This document shows, one piece after another, positions 1-7,439 of a stretch of 64,000 bases of DNA (positions are counted from its first letter, which is position 1; every line of letters starts with the position of its first letter). Under the pieces are notes generated by a model that did no database searches, had not been told where the DNA came from, and worked only from the letters and a program-made list of their open reading frames with translations. The stretch is taken from assembly GCF_900105725.1 (NCBI RefSeq), contig NZ_FNLM01000034.1:372001-436000 (forward strand). The letters are read 5' to 3'. The position numbers and the translations under genes are program-made. Source of the stretch: Gordonia westfalica (GTDB lineage: Bacteria; Actinomycetota; Actinomycetes; Mycobacteriales; Mycobacteriaceae).

Positions 1-2
1 CA

Positions 3-1277
3 TACCGGGAATGGCGAGACGGCGGACTTACTGCAATGACCCGCGCACTAGATGACCGGAAGTCTGTCATTGCACTTACTGCAGACGTCACTTCATACTA
101 TCATTGCCTAAATCCCGAGTTCTTGCTTGACAAATACTTTCTCCACGGAGTTCTGGGGGCGGATCTCGATACACAGGAAACGAAGCTGCATCGGCTATTT
201 GTCAAGTCGTTGGTGTGGTGGTCGCACAACGTCGCGGAGCGCACAGGCTGGCGGCCCCGCGGGCTCCCCGTCGGTTTACCCGCATCGGCGGTTGTCGCAA
301 ACCTGGCACTCATCCAACTTGATGAAGTGATAAGCGATGAAGTAAAACCGCTGTATTATGGACGATACGTCGACGACATACTGCTTGTGCTTGAGGACTC
401 GGGCAATCTCCAGGGTCGCAGGGACGTATGGGATTGGATAATCGCGAGAAGCCGCGGCTTCCTTCAACGTGAAGAACAATCGAATTCAGATAATTCCTAC
501 CCCTCGAATACGACCATCGAATTTTCTCCGTCGTACTTGTCCGGATCGACAATCCGTTTCGATAATCACAAAAACAAGGTATTCCATCTCTCTGGCTCGA
601 CCGGCAGGTCCCTACTTGGCTCGATCAAAAAGGCCATTAATGAGCGGGGCAGTGAATGGCGTGCGTTACCGGCCATCCCGAGCGATCCAACCGACATCGG
701 TTCAGACATTGCCAACGCTACACATATCGACGGCGATCCCGCCGAAACTCTCAGAGACACCGATGAAATATCCGCAAGGAGGTCCGGATTTGCGATTCGG
801 CTACGCGATTTCGAAGCATACGAACGTAACCTGAATCCTGAGTCTTGGCAAGCTCACCGCTCAGCGTTTATAGAGACGGTGTGCCAGCAGATTCTCGTCA
901 TGCCGCACTTCTTCGACCTGGCACCTTATGTGCCACGCTTGGTGAAACTGGCGGTGGCATGCGGAGACTATGAGGCAACGATGAAGCTTATAGTCGCGGT
1001 CCGGGATGTTCATAGAGTCGCTGTCGAGACCTGCCGACTGTCGGTGGTCGGGGATTCGACTGAAGGCGATGCTCAGGTAGATGTCTCCGCGATCTGGGGA
1101 AGGCAACTATGCAGGGAAATCTACGAGAGCATTGCGAGTGGGCTTGCGAGTAGCTTTACTCAGGATCATATAGACAATCTGATATTCGAGATACAGGACC
1201 TCGGGCAGGTACTACCTGATGGTATGGGCGGGGCGGAGGTCCGATCGTGGCACAGCCGGAGTTTGCCCGCGATCTAG
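3..1277 (+). CDS. Reverse transcriptase, DRT class-1 (UG1-like), 5-prime partial
   Basis: The reading frame is open from base 3, so the N-terminus lies outside the window; about 424 residues are visible. RT signatures in order are motif A (ALTADVTSYY), motif B (GLPVGLPASAVVANLAL) and the catalytic motif C (YGRYVDDILLV), followed by a helical C-terminal region. The next gene is a nitrilase-fold protein, the domain pairing known from defence-associated RTs of the UG1/DRT1 type, where RT and nitrilase normally lie in one polypeptide. Here the RT ends at its own TAG and the nitrilase starts inside its last codons. GC content is clearly lower than in the chromosomal genes further right, which suggests horizontal transfer. 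Assignment as an RT is firm; the exact UG group is inferred from the nitrilase neighbour. Confidence 0.85.
   Translation, partial: YREWRDGGLTAMTRALDDRKSVIALTADVTSYYHCLNPEFLLDKYFLHGVLGADLDTQETKLHRLFVKSLVWWSHNVAERTGWRPRGLPVGLPASAVVANLALIQLDEVISDEVKPLYYGRYVDDILLVLEDSGNLQGRRDVWDWIIARSRGFLQREEQSNSDNSYPSNTTIEFSPSYLSGSTIRFDNHKNKVFHLSGSTGRSLLGSIKKAINERGSEWRALPAIPSDPTDIGSDIANATHIDGDPAETLRDTDEISARRSGFAIRLRDFEAYERNLNPESWQAHRSAFIETVCQQILVMPHFFDLAPYVPRLVKLAVACGDYEATMKLIVAVRDVHRVAVETCRLSVVGDSTEGDAQVDVSAIWGRQLCREIYESIASGLASSFTQDHIDNLIFEIQDLGQVLPDGMGGAEVRSWHSRSLPAI
1235..1239 (+). promoter_or_regulatory. Shine-Dalgarno GGAGG for the nitrilase gene
   Basis: GGAGG lies 7 nt before the GTG at 1247, inside the last codons of the RT gene. 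It supports a separate translation start for the nitrilase protein rather than a fused or frameshifted RT-nitrilase. The nitrilase frame is closed by a TGA at 1217-1219, and GTG 1247 is the first start after it. Confidence 0.7.
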
Positions 1278-2278
1278 CCCACGTGCCTTTTAGGTTCTCG
1301 CTACTCGGGCGCGAACTAGTTTCGGCAGATCGCGTTTCCCTCCCTTCTCCTGAAGAAATGAGAGTAACCAGAACGCCGATTTCACCAGTAGTCGCTGAGG
1401 GACTCGATCTTCTTCTAGCGAGACTGACCGCAGGATTAGATGATGACCGATCGGCACTCCTGAGTGGTATCCGCGGCCGCGAAGTGAGGGGGCTCCTGTT
1501 TTCGACCCGCCCGTTCAACATGGTCGAGCTGTATCTCTCGATTCAGGACCATACGTCACCTGTCGGCTTAGCCGAGGCCACCGACATCGAGAGGATACTA
1601 CTCGCAATTCGCGGATACTCCCCTACAGGGAAACTGCCGAGTTACTCAGGAGCGGGTGATGGGAACCCAGAAGAGCTTAGATTAGACGTAAACTACCCGA
1701 AGGGAAAGCGTCGTGTTGCCCTCGCTATGCTCGACACAAGTTTTCAGTCTTGGAAGTGTGCCGCAATTGGTCAGCATGATCTCGGCCAGGCTCGCTTTGA
1801 AAAGCTTGCAGCCATGTTTACCGAATTGATTGATAGAACCCCCGGGGCGCACTATGCTCTGCTCCCTGAACTGGCACTTCCGTCCTTTTGGTTCGTCCCT
1901 ATTGCGCTGAAACTCCAGGAGAGTGGGATAAGCCTCATTTCAGGGATCGAGTACCAGTCGGTCGGAACGCGAAAGGTCGCAAACCAAGTATGGGCTGCCT
2001 TACGTCTCGATGGCCTCGGCTACCCCGCTGCACTTGTGTATAAGCAAGACAAGCAACGCCCCGCCCCACACGAGGAACACCTTCTCCACGACTTAGCATC
2101 GCTAACGCTTGAGCCCCGCGTGCGATGGGATATCCCGCCAATTGTCGCCCATGGTGGATTCCGTTTTAGTTCGTTGATTTGTAGCGAACTCACAAATATC
2201 GGCTACCGGAGCGCCCTCCGTGGCAGGGTGGACGCCATCTTTGTACCCGAATGGAACCAGGACTTCCGAACCTTTGAG

Positions 2279-3763
2279 GGTTCTTCCTGATTCAGAGTGC
2301 GTGTAGGCGTTCTGCCAGGCCGCCGGAGTGGATGAGTGACCGCAAGATGTAGTGGTTGAGGTTGCGGAAGCCGAGCGCGATCCCGCGCAGGTGTTCCAAG
2401 CGTCCGTTGATCGCTTCGACCGGGCCGTTGGAGGCACCGGTGTCGAAGTACGCCAGGATCTCTTTGCGTCGGGCCCACAACGAACGGCCGAGTTGGGCAA
2501 GTTCGGCGAGTTCTTTCGGCACGCCGGTGTGGATGCGTTTGAGCAGCTTGTACATCGCGATCTTCCCGTCACGCTTGTGCGGTTGGCCGTAGGCGTCAAT
2601 CAGGTCTTGATAGACGGCGTAGGTGACCGCGACCGCCAGATGTTCCTCACGCGCTTCGAGGCCGTTGGTGATGCGGGTCTTCTGCTTGTCGGTCAACAAG
2701 CCGATTCGGGTGAGCAGAGGGCGGCGGATGCCGTAGAGCGGGTCCCCGGTGCGGCCGCGGTGTCCGCACGTATCCTGTTGCACGCGTTGACGACACACCG
2801 TGAGCTTGTCTGCGGCCAAGTGCACCACATGAAACGGATCCATCACCGCACGCGCCTTGTCCAGGGTTTCAGCGGTCGCGGTGCGATACCCGGCGAACCC
2901 GTCCATGGTGACGACCTTGATCCGGTCACGAAATGCAGGATCGCGCGCGGTCAGCCAATCCTTCAACGCGGCTTTGGAGCGGCCGGCGACCATGTCCAGC
3001 AAGCGTGCCGGGCCGGTACCATCGACGATCGGTGTCAGGTCGACGAGCACGGTCACGAAACTCGAATCCCCCTTGCCGCGAACGTGTTTCCACTTGTGCT
3101 CATCGACCCCAAGGACCCGCACACCGTCCAGGCGGGCCGGTGCGGACGCCAGCATGCGGGCCTCCTCGAGTGCGAGCGTGTTGACGGTGTTCCAACCCAA
3201 CCCGACCGCCGCGGCGACCGCCTTGACCGACATCTTGTCGACGATCATCGCCCGCAGAATCCACGTGGTGGTGCGGCGGGTGACGTGGGCCCGTGGCGCC
3301 ACGATGGTCGAGATGTCGGCACGAAAGATCGTGGTGGCACAGTCCGGGTTCTCGCACAGGTAGCGCGGCACCGCGATATGCAGCCGAGTCGGATGCCCCA
3401 CGATCGGCAGATCAGCGACCTCACGATCGATGTGGTCACGCAGCCGACCCAGCTGTCCGCATCCGGGACATGTGTTCTTCGGTTCCAGGACCTGGCAGAA
3501 CACGTGGGTGCGGTCCTCGCCGTCGAGGGCGGCACCGGTGATCGTCACCCCGAGCTCGATGGTGCGGCAGATGGTGTCGGCAATAGCGCTACGCTGCAAC
3601 GTGGGTCCTGTTGGTGTCCGGGTGGGTGTGTGAGAGCTTTCATCCTCACACCACAGGACCCGCCTATATCTCCAGGCTCACCGCCCACACCCCGCGATCT
3701 TGCTCACCCCTACATCTTGTGGTCGCAAGAACCTGTTCCACGCACCGTCAATCAGGAAGAGCC
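2279..3763. mobile_element. ISL3-family insertion sequence
   Basis: A 1485-bp element bounded by imperfect inverted repeats: GGTTCTTCCTGATT at the left end and, read inward from the right end, GGCTCTTCCTGATT. It is flanked by a direct 8-bp target duplication CCTTTGAG at 2271-2278 and 3764-3771; 8 bp is the usual ISL3 size. One transposase gene fills it on the minus strand. Clean ends and duplication indicate a fairly recent insertion. Confidence 0.93.
2292..3599 (-). CDS. ISL3-family transposase
   Basis: A 435-aa DDE transposase of the ISL3 type. An N-terminal zinc ribbon is visible (CPGC about residue 43, CENPDC about residue 81), then a helix-turn-helix region (VKAVAAAVGLGWNTVNTL) and the catalytic core beginning RVLGVDEHKWKH. 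Length is normal for the family, and no internal stop is seen, so the element could be active. TTG at 3599 is the start giving the complete N-terminus, though a start slightly further in is possible. Confidence 0.9.
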   Translation of the reverse strand: MQRSAIADTICRTIELGVTITGAALDGEDRTHVFCQVLEPKNTCPGCGQLGRLRDHIDREVADLPIVGHPTRLHIAVPRYLCENPDCATTIFRADISTIVAPRAHVTRRTTTWILRAMIVDKMSVKAVAAAVGLGWNTVNTLALEEARMLASAPARLDGVRVLGVDEHKWKHVRGKGDSSFVTVLVDLTPIVDGTGPARLLDMVAGRSKAALKDWLTARDPAFRDRIKVVTMDGFAGYRTATAETLDKARAVMDPFHVVHLAADKLTVCRQRVQQDTCGHRGRTGDPLYGIRRPLLTRIGLLTDKQKTRITNGLEAREEHLAVAVTYAVYQDLIDAYGQPHKRDGKIAMYKLLKRIHTGVPKELAELAQLGRSLWARRKEILAYFDTGASNGPVEAINGRLEHLRGIALGFRNLNHYILRSLIHSGGLAERLHAL

Positions 3764-4270
3764 CCTTTGAGGCTCTCGTTGAATCCGCAGCCCTCGATGT
3801 TCATGCGTACATTGCGCAATCGAACCACCGGCAATACGGAGACTCGAGAATACGTGCCCCATACGCGAAGGATTATAGACGCGATATACTCCGCGTTAGG
3901 GGCGGAAATCACAATTACGTCGTGATTGGCGAAATTGACTATGCCTCGCTCCGCGAACACCAGTCGGCCCATATCGTGTTGAAGGGCAAGTTCAAACCAA
4001 CCCCGGACGGATTTGAAATTTCGGACTCACGACGAGACATTCCCGCACACTCAGACGGCGGTCATGACTCGCCGTAGTGCACTAGCGCACGCGTCGAGGG
4101 CATCCGAGTTCGCGTATCCGGGCGTTCTTCCAACCCAGGAGTCCTAACGTTCCCGGGTCACGCAGTGGTCCGCAGATGTCACAGCCTAGCGAATCCAAAT
4201 CGCTATGCCCGCACTTACCGGGGTGGCGCGCGTGTCCTGCTGGTGCGCAACTTATTGAAGGACCACAATC

Positions 4271-4426
4271 ATGTACGAGCGCGACAGGTTCGAGTCAGGC
4301 GATCTCCCGTTTGCTCGGGAGCGAGCGGACTCGCAAGGACTGCCTCTCAGGGTCTTACGCCCTGCGGAGTGGGCCATACGTTCGGCTAACGTCAACCATC
4401 TACTGCCAGCAGACCGGGCTCGCTAA
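4271..4426 (+). CDS. Small 51-aa protein of unknown function
   Basis: ATG at 4271 is preceded by GAAGGA at 4256-4261 with an 8-nt spacer, a good ribosome binding site. The product starts MYERDRFESGDLPFARERAD and ends LLPADRAR. It is charged and arginine-rich, with no membrane segment or cysteine cluster. The stop TAA (4424-4426) is followed directly by the GTG of the next small ORF. It lies 193 bp after the nitrilase gene on the same strand; that gap shows no convincing gene. I do not recognise the family. Position, start signal and tight coupling make it a likely accessory gene of the RT-nitrilase locus, but it is short and unproven. Confidence 0.5.
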   Translation: MYERDRFESGDLPFARERADSQGLPLRVLRPAEWAIRSANVNHLLPADRAR

Positions 4427-4597
4427 GTGAGCACCGACGTCGATTCCCGCCATCAGACGCACAGAGCTACAGCGGCTCGCGTGCAGGAGGGATGGCCGCC
4501 GGCGATCCGCGAGCGGCGTAATCAAGTGGTCATGGTTTGCGCCAATCGGATTGGCGAGGCTAAGGGCGCGACTCTGAGGGGAGTGTTCCTACCGTGA
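4427..4597 (+). CDS. Small 56-aa protein of unknown function
   Basis: GTG at 4427 abuts the stop of the 51-aa ORF, a layout expected for translational coupling. The product begins VSTDVDSRHQTHRATAARV and ends GATLRGVFLP. It is basic, with no motif I can name. The IS630 element is inserted 20 bp after its stop, so the gene itself is intact. It could be a real small protein or a chance ORF between the nitrilase and the genes that follow. Confidence 0.35.
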   Translation: MSTDVDSRHQTHRATAARVQEGWPPAIRERRNQVVMVCANRIGEAKGATLRGVFLP

Positions 4598-5747
4598 AAG
4601 CTGGAGATCCCGCGCTAGTGTCCTGAGTCATTAATTGTCATTCGGTTGATAGACTGGGGAATGGCAACCCGGGGTCCGCGAGCAGTGGATATTGTTCTGA
4701 CCGATGACGAGCGCCGTGAGCTCGAAGGGTGGGCGCGTCGGCGAACGACGGCCTCGGGTTTGGCGATGCGATCACGAATCGTTCTCGCTGCCGCTGATGG
4801 CGGGTCGAATACCGAAGTGGCACAACGACTCGGCCTCAACCGAGGTACCGTGCGGCGATGGCGAGGCCGGTTCGTCGAGCACCGCTGCGAGGGGTTGCTC
4901 GACGAACCCCGGCCCGGGCGACCTCGAACCGTCGGCGACGAGCAGATCAAAGACCTGATCACCGCAACTCTCGAGACCACTCCGAAGAATGCGACACACT
5001 GGTCGACTCGGTCGATGGCTGAGCATCTCGACATGTCGCAGTCAACTGTTTCGCGTGTATGGAGAGCGTTCGGATTGGCTCCACACAAACAGGATTCGTG
5101 GAAGCTGTCGAAAGATCCCATGTTCACCGAGAAGGTCCGCGACGTCGTCGGGCTCTACATGAACCCACCCGAACGTGCCCTGGTGCTCTGCGTTGACGAG
5201 AAGACCCAGATCCAAGCGCTCGATCGCACCCAGCCGATCTTTCCCATGCTCCCGGGCACCCCGCAACGGGCCAGCCACGACTACGTGCGCAACGGCACCT
5301 CCAGCCTGTACGCGGCGTTGGACATCGCGTCGGGCAAAGTCATCGGTTCGCTTCACTCACGGCATCGCGCAACGGAATTCATCGGATTCCTCCGCAAGAT
5401 CGACGCCGAGGTACCCGACGAGCTCGACGTCCACCTGGTCATGGACAATGCCTCCACCCACAAGACACCCGCGGTCAAGCGATGGCTGACCGCGCACCCG
5501 CGGTTTGTTGTCCACTTCACCCCCACCAGCTCATCCTGGATGAACCTCGTCGAACGCTGGTTCGCCGAACTGGCCACCAAGAAACTCCAACGCTCCACCC
5601 ACCGCACCGTACGAGCACTCAATGCCGACATCAGAGCGTGGATCGAGACCTGGAACGACAACCCCCGTCCCTACTGGCGTGTCCCCCGTGAACCGGTCCG
5701 GTCTGTTTTAGAGTCCTGATTGCCCTGTTGAGGGCAGAGAAGGGACG

Positions 5748-6038
5748 ATGAGGATCATGGCAGGACGCAAGCGCCACTCGGCAGAGGACATTGTGCGCAA
5801 GTTGCGCCGGGCTGACGAGTTGGCGGCGCAGGGCAAGACCGGCGAGGAGATCGCCGCCGACCTCGAGGTGTCGGCAGCGACGTTGTACAACTGGCGCCGC
5901 CAGTACGGCGGCATGGACGGTGACGCGGCCAAGGAGCTCAAGGAGCTGCGTGAGCAGAACGGCCGGCTCAAGCGGCTGCTCGCCGATGCCGAGTTGGAGA
6001 AGGACGCGCTACGGGAGATCGCCAAGGGAAAATTCTGA
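5748..6038 (+). CDS. IS3-family OrfA (helix-turn-helix protein)
   Basis: A 96-aa OrfA starting MRIMAGRKRHSAEDIVRKL. A helix-turn-helix (GEEIAADLEVSAATLYNWRR) is followed by a leucine-rich coiled coil (KELKELREQNGRLKRLLADAELEKD). In IS3 elements OrfA binds the terminal repeats and is joined to OrfB by minus-1 frameshifting; the run GGGAAAATTC just before its stop is a plausible slip site. Confidence 0.9.
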   Translation: MRIMAGRKRHSAEDIVRKLRRADELAAQGKTGEEIAADLEVSAATLYNWRRQYGGMDGDAAKELKELREQNGRLKRLLADAELEKDALREIAKGKF

Positions 6039-6040
6039 GC

Positions 6041-6901
6041 CCAACCGCCAAACGCGCCGCCATCGACATGCTCAAAGACGTGATGAACATGTCAGAACGC
6101 AAGGCGTGCAAGGTTGTTGGGCTTGCTCGTTCAGCGTATCGTCAACTGCCGCAAGCGCACACCCCGGCTGACCCGGATGCTGGCCTGCGCCAGCAGCTAC
6201 GAACCTACGCCCGTCAGAACCCACGCCACGGGTTCCGTCGGGCGTGGGCCTGGCTGCGTTTCGACGAAGGCGACACCGTGAACAAGAAGAAGGTCCACCG
6301 GCTGTGGAAGGAAGAAGGATTGCAGGTGCGCCGGGCGCCGCGGCGTAAACGGGCCGGCCAGTCGTCGGTGCCGATTGTCACCGCGGACGCACCGAAAGTG
6401 GTGTGGGCATTGGACTTTTAGTTCGACTCCACTGTCGACGGACACAAGATCAAGATCGCGTCCATGGTCGATGAACACACCCGGATGTCGCTGCTCAACA
6501 TTGTGGATCGCTCGATCGCCGCCGACCGGTTGATCGAGGAGTGGAAGAAGACCTTCGCGATCTGGGGTGGCCCACCGAAGGTGCTGCGCATGGACAACGG
6601 CCCTGAGTTCATCTCTGAGGCCCTCCAGACGTTCTGTGCAGGGTCGGTGGGGATCTCCTACATTCCGCCTGGCACGCCGTGGAACAACGGGTTCATCGAG
6701 TCGTTCAACAACCGGTTGCGCGACGAGTGTTTGAACCGCAACTGCTGGCCCACCCTGTTGGAGGCCCGCATGGTCATCGAAGACTTCAAAGACGACCACA
6801 ACCACCGACACCGCCACTCAGCGCTGGGCTACAAGACCCCGGCCGAGTACGCTGCCCGATGCACCCACCAGCACCACCCCGTGGGCTGCGAGATCGACTG
6901 A
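6041..6901 (+). pseudogene. IS3-family OrfB (DDE integrase), amber-interrupted
   Basis: The rve-type integrase of the element lies in the minus-1 frame relative to OrfA. TAG at 6419-6421 stops it right after the first catalytic aspartate (VWALDF, stop, FDSTVDGHK); other IS3 proteins usually have Gln here, so a single C-to-T change from CAG explains it. The rest, including MDNGPEF and the catalytic Glu in FIESFNNRLRDE, is intact to the stop at 6899-6901. The IS3 copy is therefore probably immobile unless the amber codon is suppressed or complemented. Confidence 0.88.
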
Positions 6902-7079
6902 CCGACCGCAAGTAAGAACTGGCTCTAGGACCGACTGGACCGGTTATCGGGGACCTGCCACTACGTGTGGGTCAAGACCGCTGACCAGATCCTCGACTCC
7001 ATCGCCCACTACTGCACACGAATTAATGACTCAGGACACTAGCACAGGGCCATCGTTCCGGAAGAACCTCCGCAATCGG

Positions 7080-7439
7080 GTGGCGGGTTTGCTCGCAGCC
7101 GCCGTGGAGGCCCGCCGCTCATTCCGCGACGAGGTGACACTCGCCGCTGTGTTCCTGCTCGTCGATAGTCCCGATAATGTGACGCTGCGCGACGACGATA
7201 GTTTCGCCAGCCTAGCTGGCAGGCTGTTGCGAGCGGAAGACGACGTTGGCTACGACTCAGTAGTCGTTGGTGCTGCGACCGGTGAGCTTCAGTGGCAATA
7301 CTTTGCTTCATCTGAACGGTCGGAGACGAGTTCCCTTTTCTGGCTATCGACAGTGGAAATGGTTGGGCGCCTTCGTCGCGAGAAGACCACGGCGCATTCT
7401 TGCCGGCCCAGTGCAACTGCGCTAAGAAGCGACGGATGA
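7080..7439 (+). CDS. 119-aa protein of unknown function, coupled to the GT4 gene
   Basis: GTG at 7080 is the first canonical start of this frame in the locus rebuilt without IS630. With IS630 present, the frame also opens from an ATG at 7026 inside the IS end. The product has helical N-terminal sequence (VAGLLAAAVEARRSFRDEV) and an acidic middle. Its stop overlaps the ATG of the glycosyltransferase gene by 4 bp (ATGA at 7436-7439), which supports real coding. No family is recognised; an effector-associated adaptor domain is possible but is only a guess from the neighbour. The start is uncertain because no good Shine-Dalgarno sequence is visible. Confidence 0.5.
   Translation: MAGLLAAAVEARRSFRDEVTLAAVFLLVDSPDNVTLRDDDSFASLAGRLLRAEDDVGYDSVVVGAATGELQWQYFASSERSETSSLFWLSTVEMVGRLRREKTTAHSCRPSATALRSDG

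Larger units (their letters stand above)
1247..4077 (+). pseudogene. Nitrilase-fold partner of the RT, interrupted by ISL3
   Basis: A carbon-nitrogen hydrolase-fold protein in two parts, 1247-2278 and 3772-4077, split by an ISL3 element. Removing the element and one copy of the 8-bp duplication rejoins the frame exactly (codons for Thr-Phe-Glu then Ala-Leu-Val) to give a 445-aa product. The Glu-Lys-Cys triad is visible as LLPELALPS, VYKQDKQRP and SSLICSELTN, and all three lie before the insertion. About 140 residues precede the nitrilase domain and contain no recognised motif. It overlaps the RT gene by 31 bp. In DRT class-1 systems the nitrilase domain is needed for defence, so the system is probably inactive in this strain unless the 344-residue truncated product works. 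Confidence 0.8.
5675..6960. mobile_element. IS3-family element (IS407-like) nested in IS630
   Basis: A 1286-bp element with ends TGGCGTGTCCCCCGTG and, read inward from the right, TGGCAGGTCCCCGATA. It is flanked by the 4-bp duplication CTAC (5671-5674 and 6961-6964). It carries orfA and orfB in the usual minus-1 arrangement. It must have arrived after the IS630 because it interrupts the IS630 transposase. Confidence 0.92.
4618..7039. mobile_element. IS630-family insertion sequence carrying a nested IS3 element
   Basis: Terminal inverted repeats GTGTCCTGAGTCATTAA begin at 4618 and end at 7039. Both ends abut a TA dinucleotide (4616-4617 and 7040-7041), the TA duplication typical of IS630/Tc1-type elements. 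Subtracting the nested IS3 and its 4-bp duplication leaves about 1132 bp, a normal IS630 length. The element sits in the short gap between the 56-aa ORF and the 119-aa ORF of the RT locus. Confidence 0.92.
4661..7042 (+). pseudogene. IS630-family transposase split by IS3
   Basis: The first part (4661-5674, 338 codons, beginning MATRGPRAVDIV) has a helix-turn-helix N-terminus (EVAQRLGLNRGTVRRWRGR) and the DDE catalytic residues in VLCVDEKTQ, LVMDNASTH and MNLVERWFAEL. The last 25 codons (VWVKTADQIL to NDSGH) are displaced to 6965-7042. Deleting the IS3 and one CTAC copy restores NDNPRPYVWVKTADQ in frame, 363 residues in all. The stop codon TAG is completed by the genomic TA target plus the next base. 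With the IS3 present, translation runs into IS3 sequence and ends at 5719. All three catalytic residues remain upstream of the break. Confidence 0.9.

Noticed and set aside
1217..1277. Frameshift joining RT and nitrilase into one fusion gene
   Set aside because: The nitrilase frame has its own GTG with a strong GGAGG at correct spacing, so two genes explain the sequence better than an error or programmed slip.
2352..3770. 472-codon plus-strand open frame
   Set aside because: Antisense shadow of the ISL3 transposase, ending inside the right inverted repeat.
4594..4617. GTG at 4594 overlapping the 56-aa stop as GTGA, start of another gene
   Set aside because: In the locus rebuilt without IS630 this frame closes after about 40 codons and does not join the 119-aa frame.
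7400..7435. TTG at 7400 as the start of the GT4 gene
   Set aside because: It would add 12 unlikely residues; ATG 7436 overlaps the upstream stop as ATGA and begins at the conserved first beta strand.
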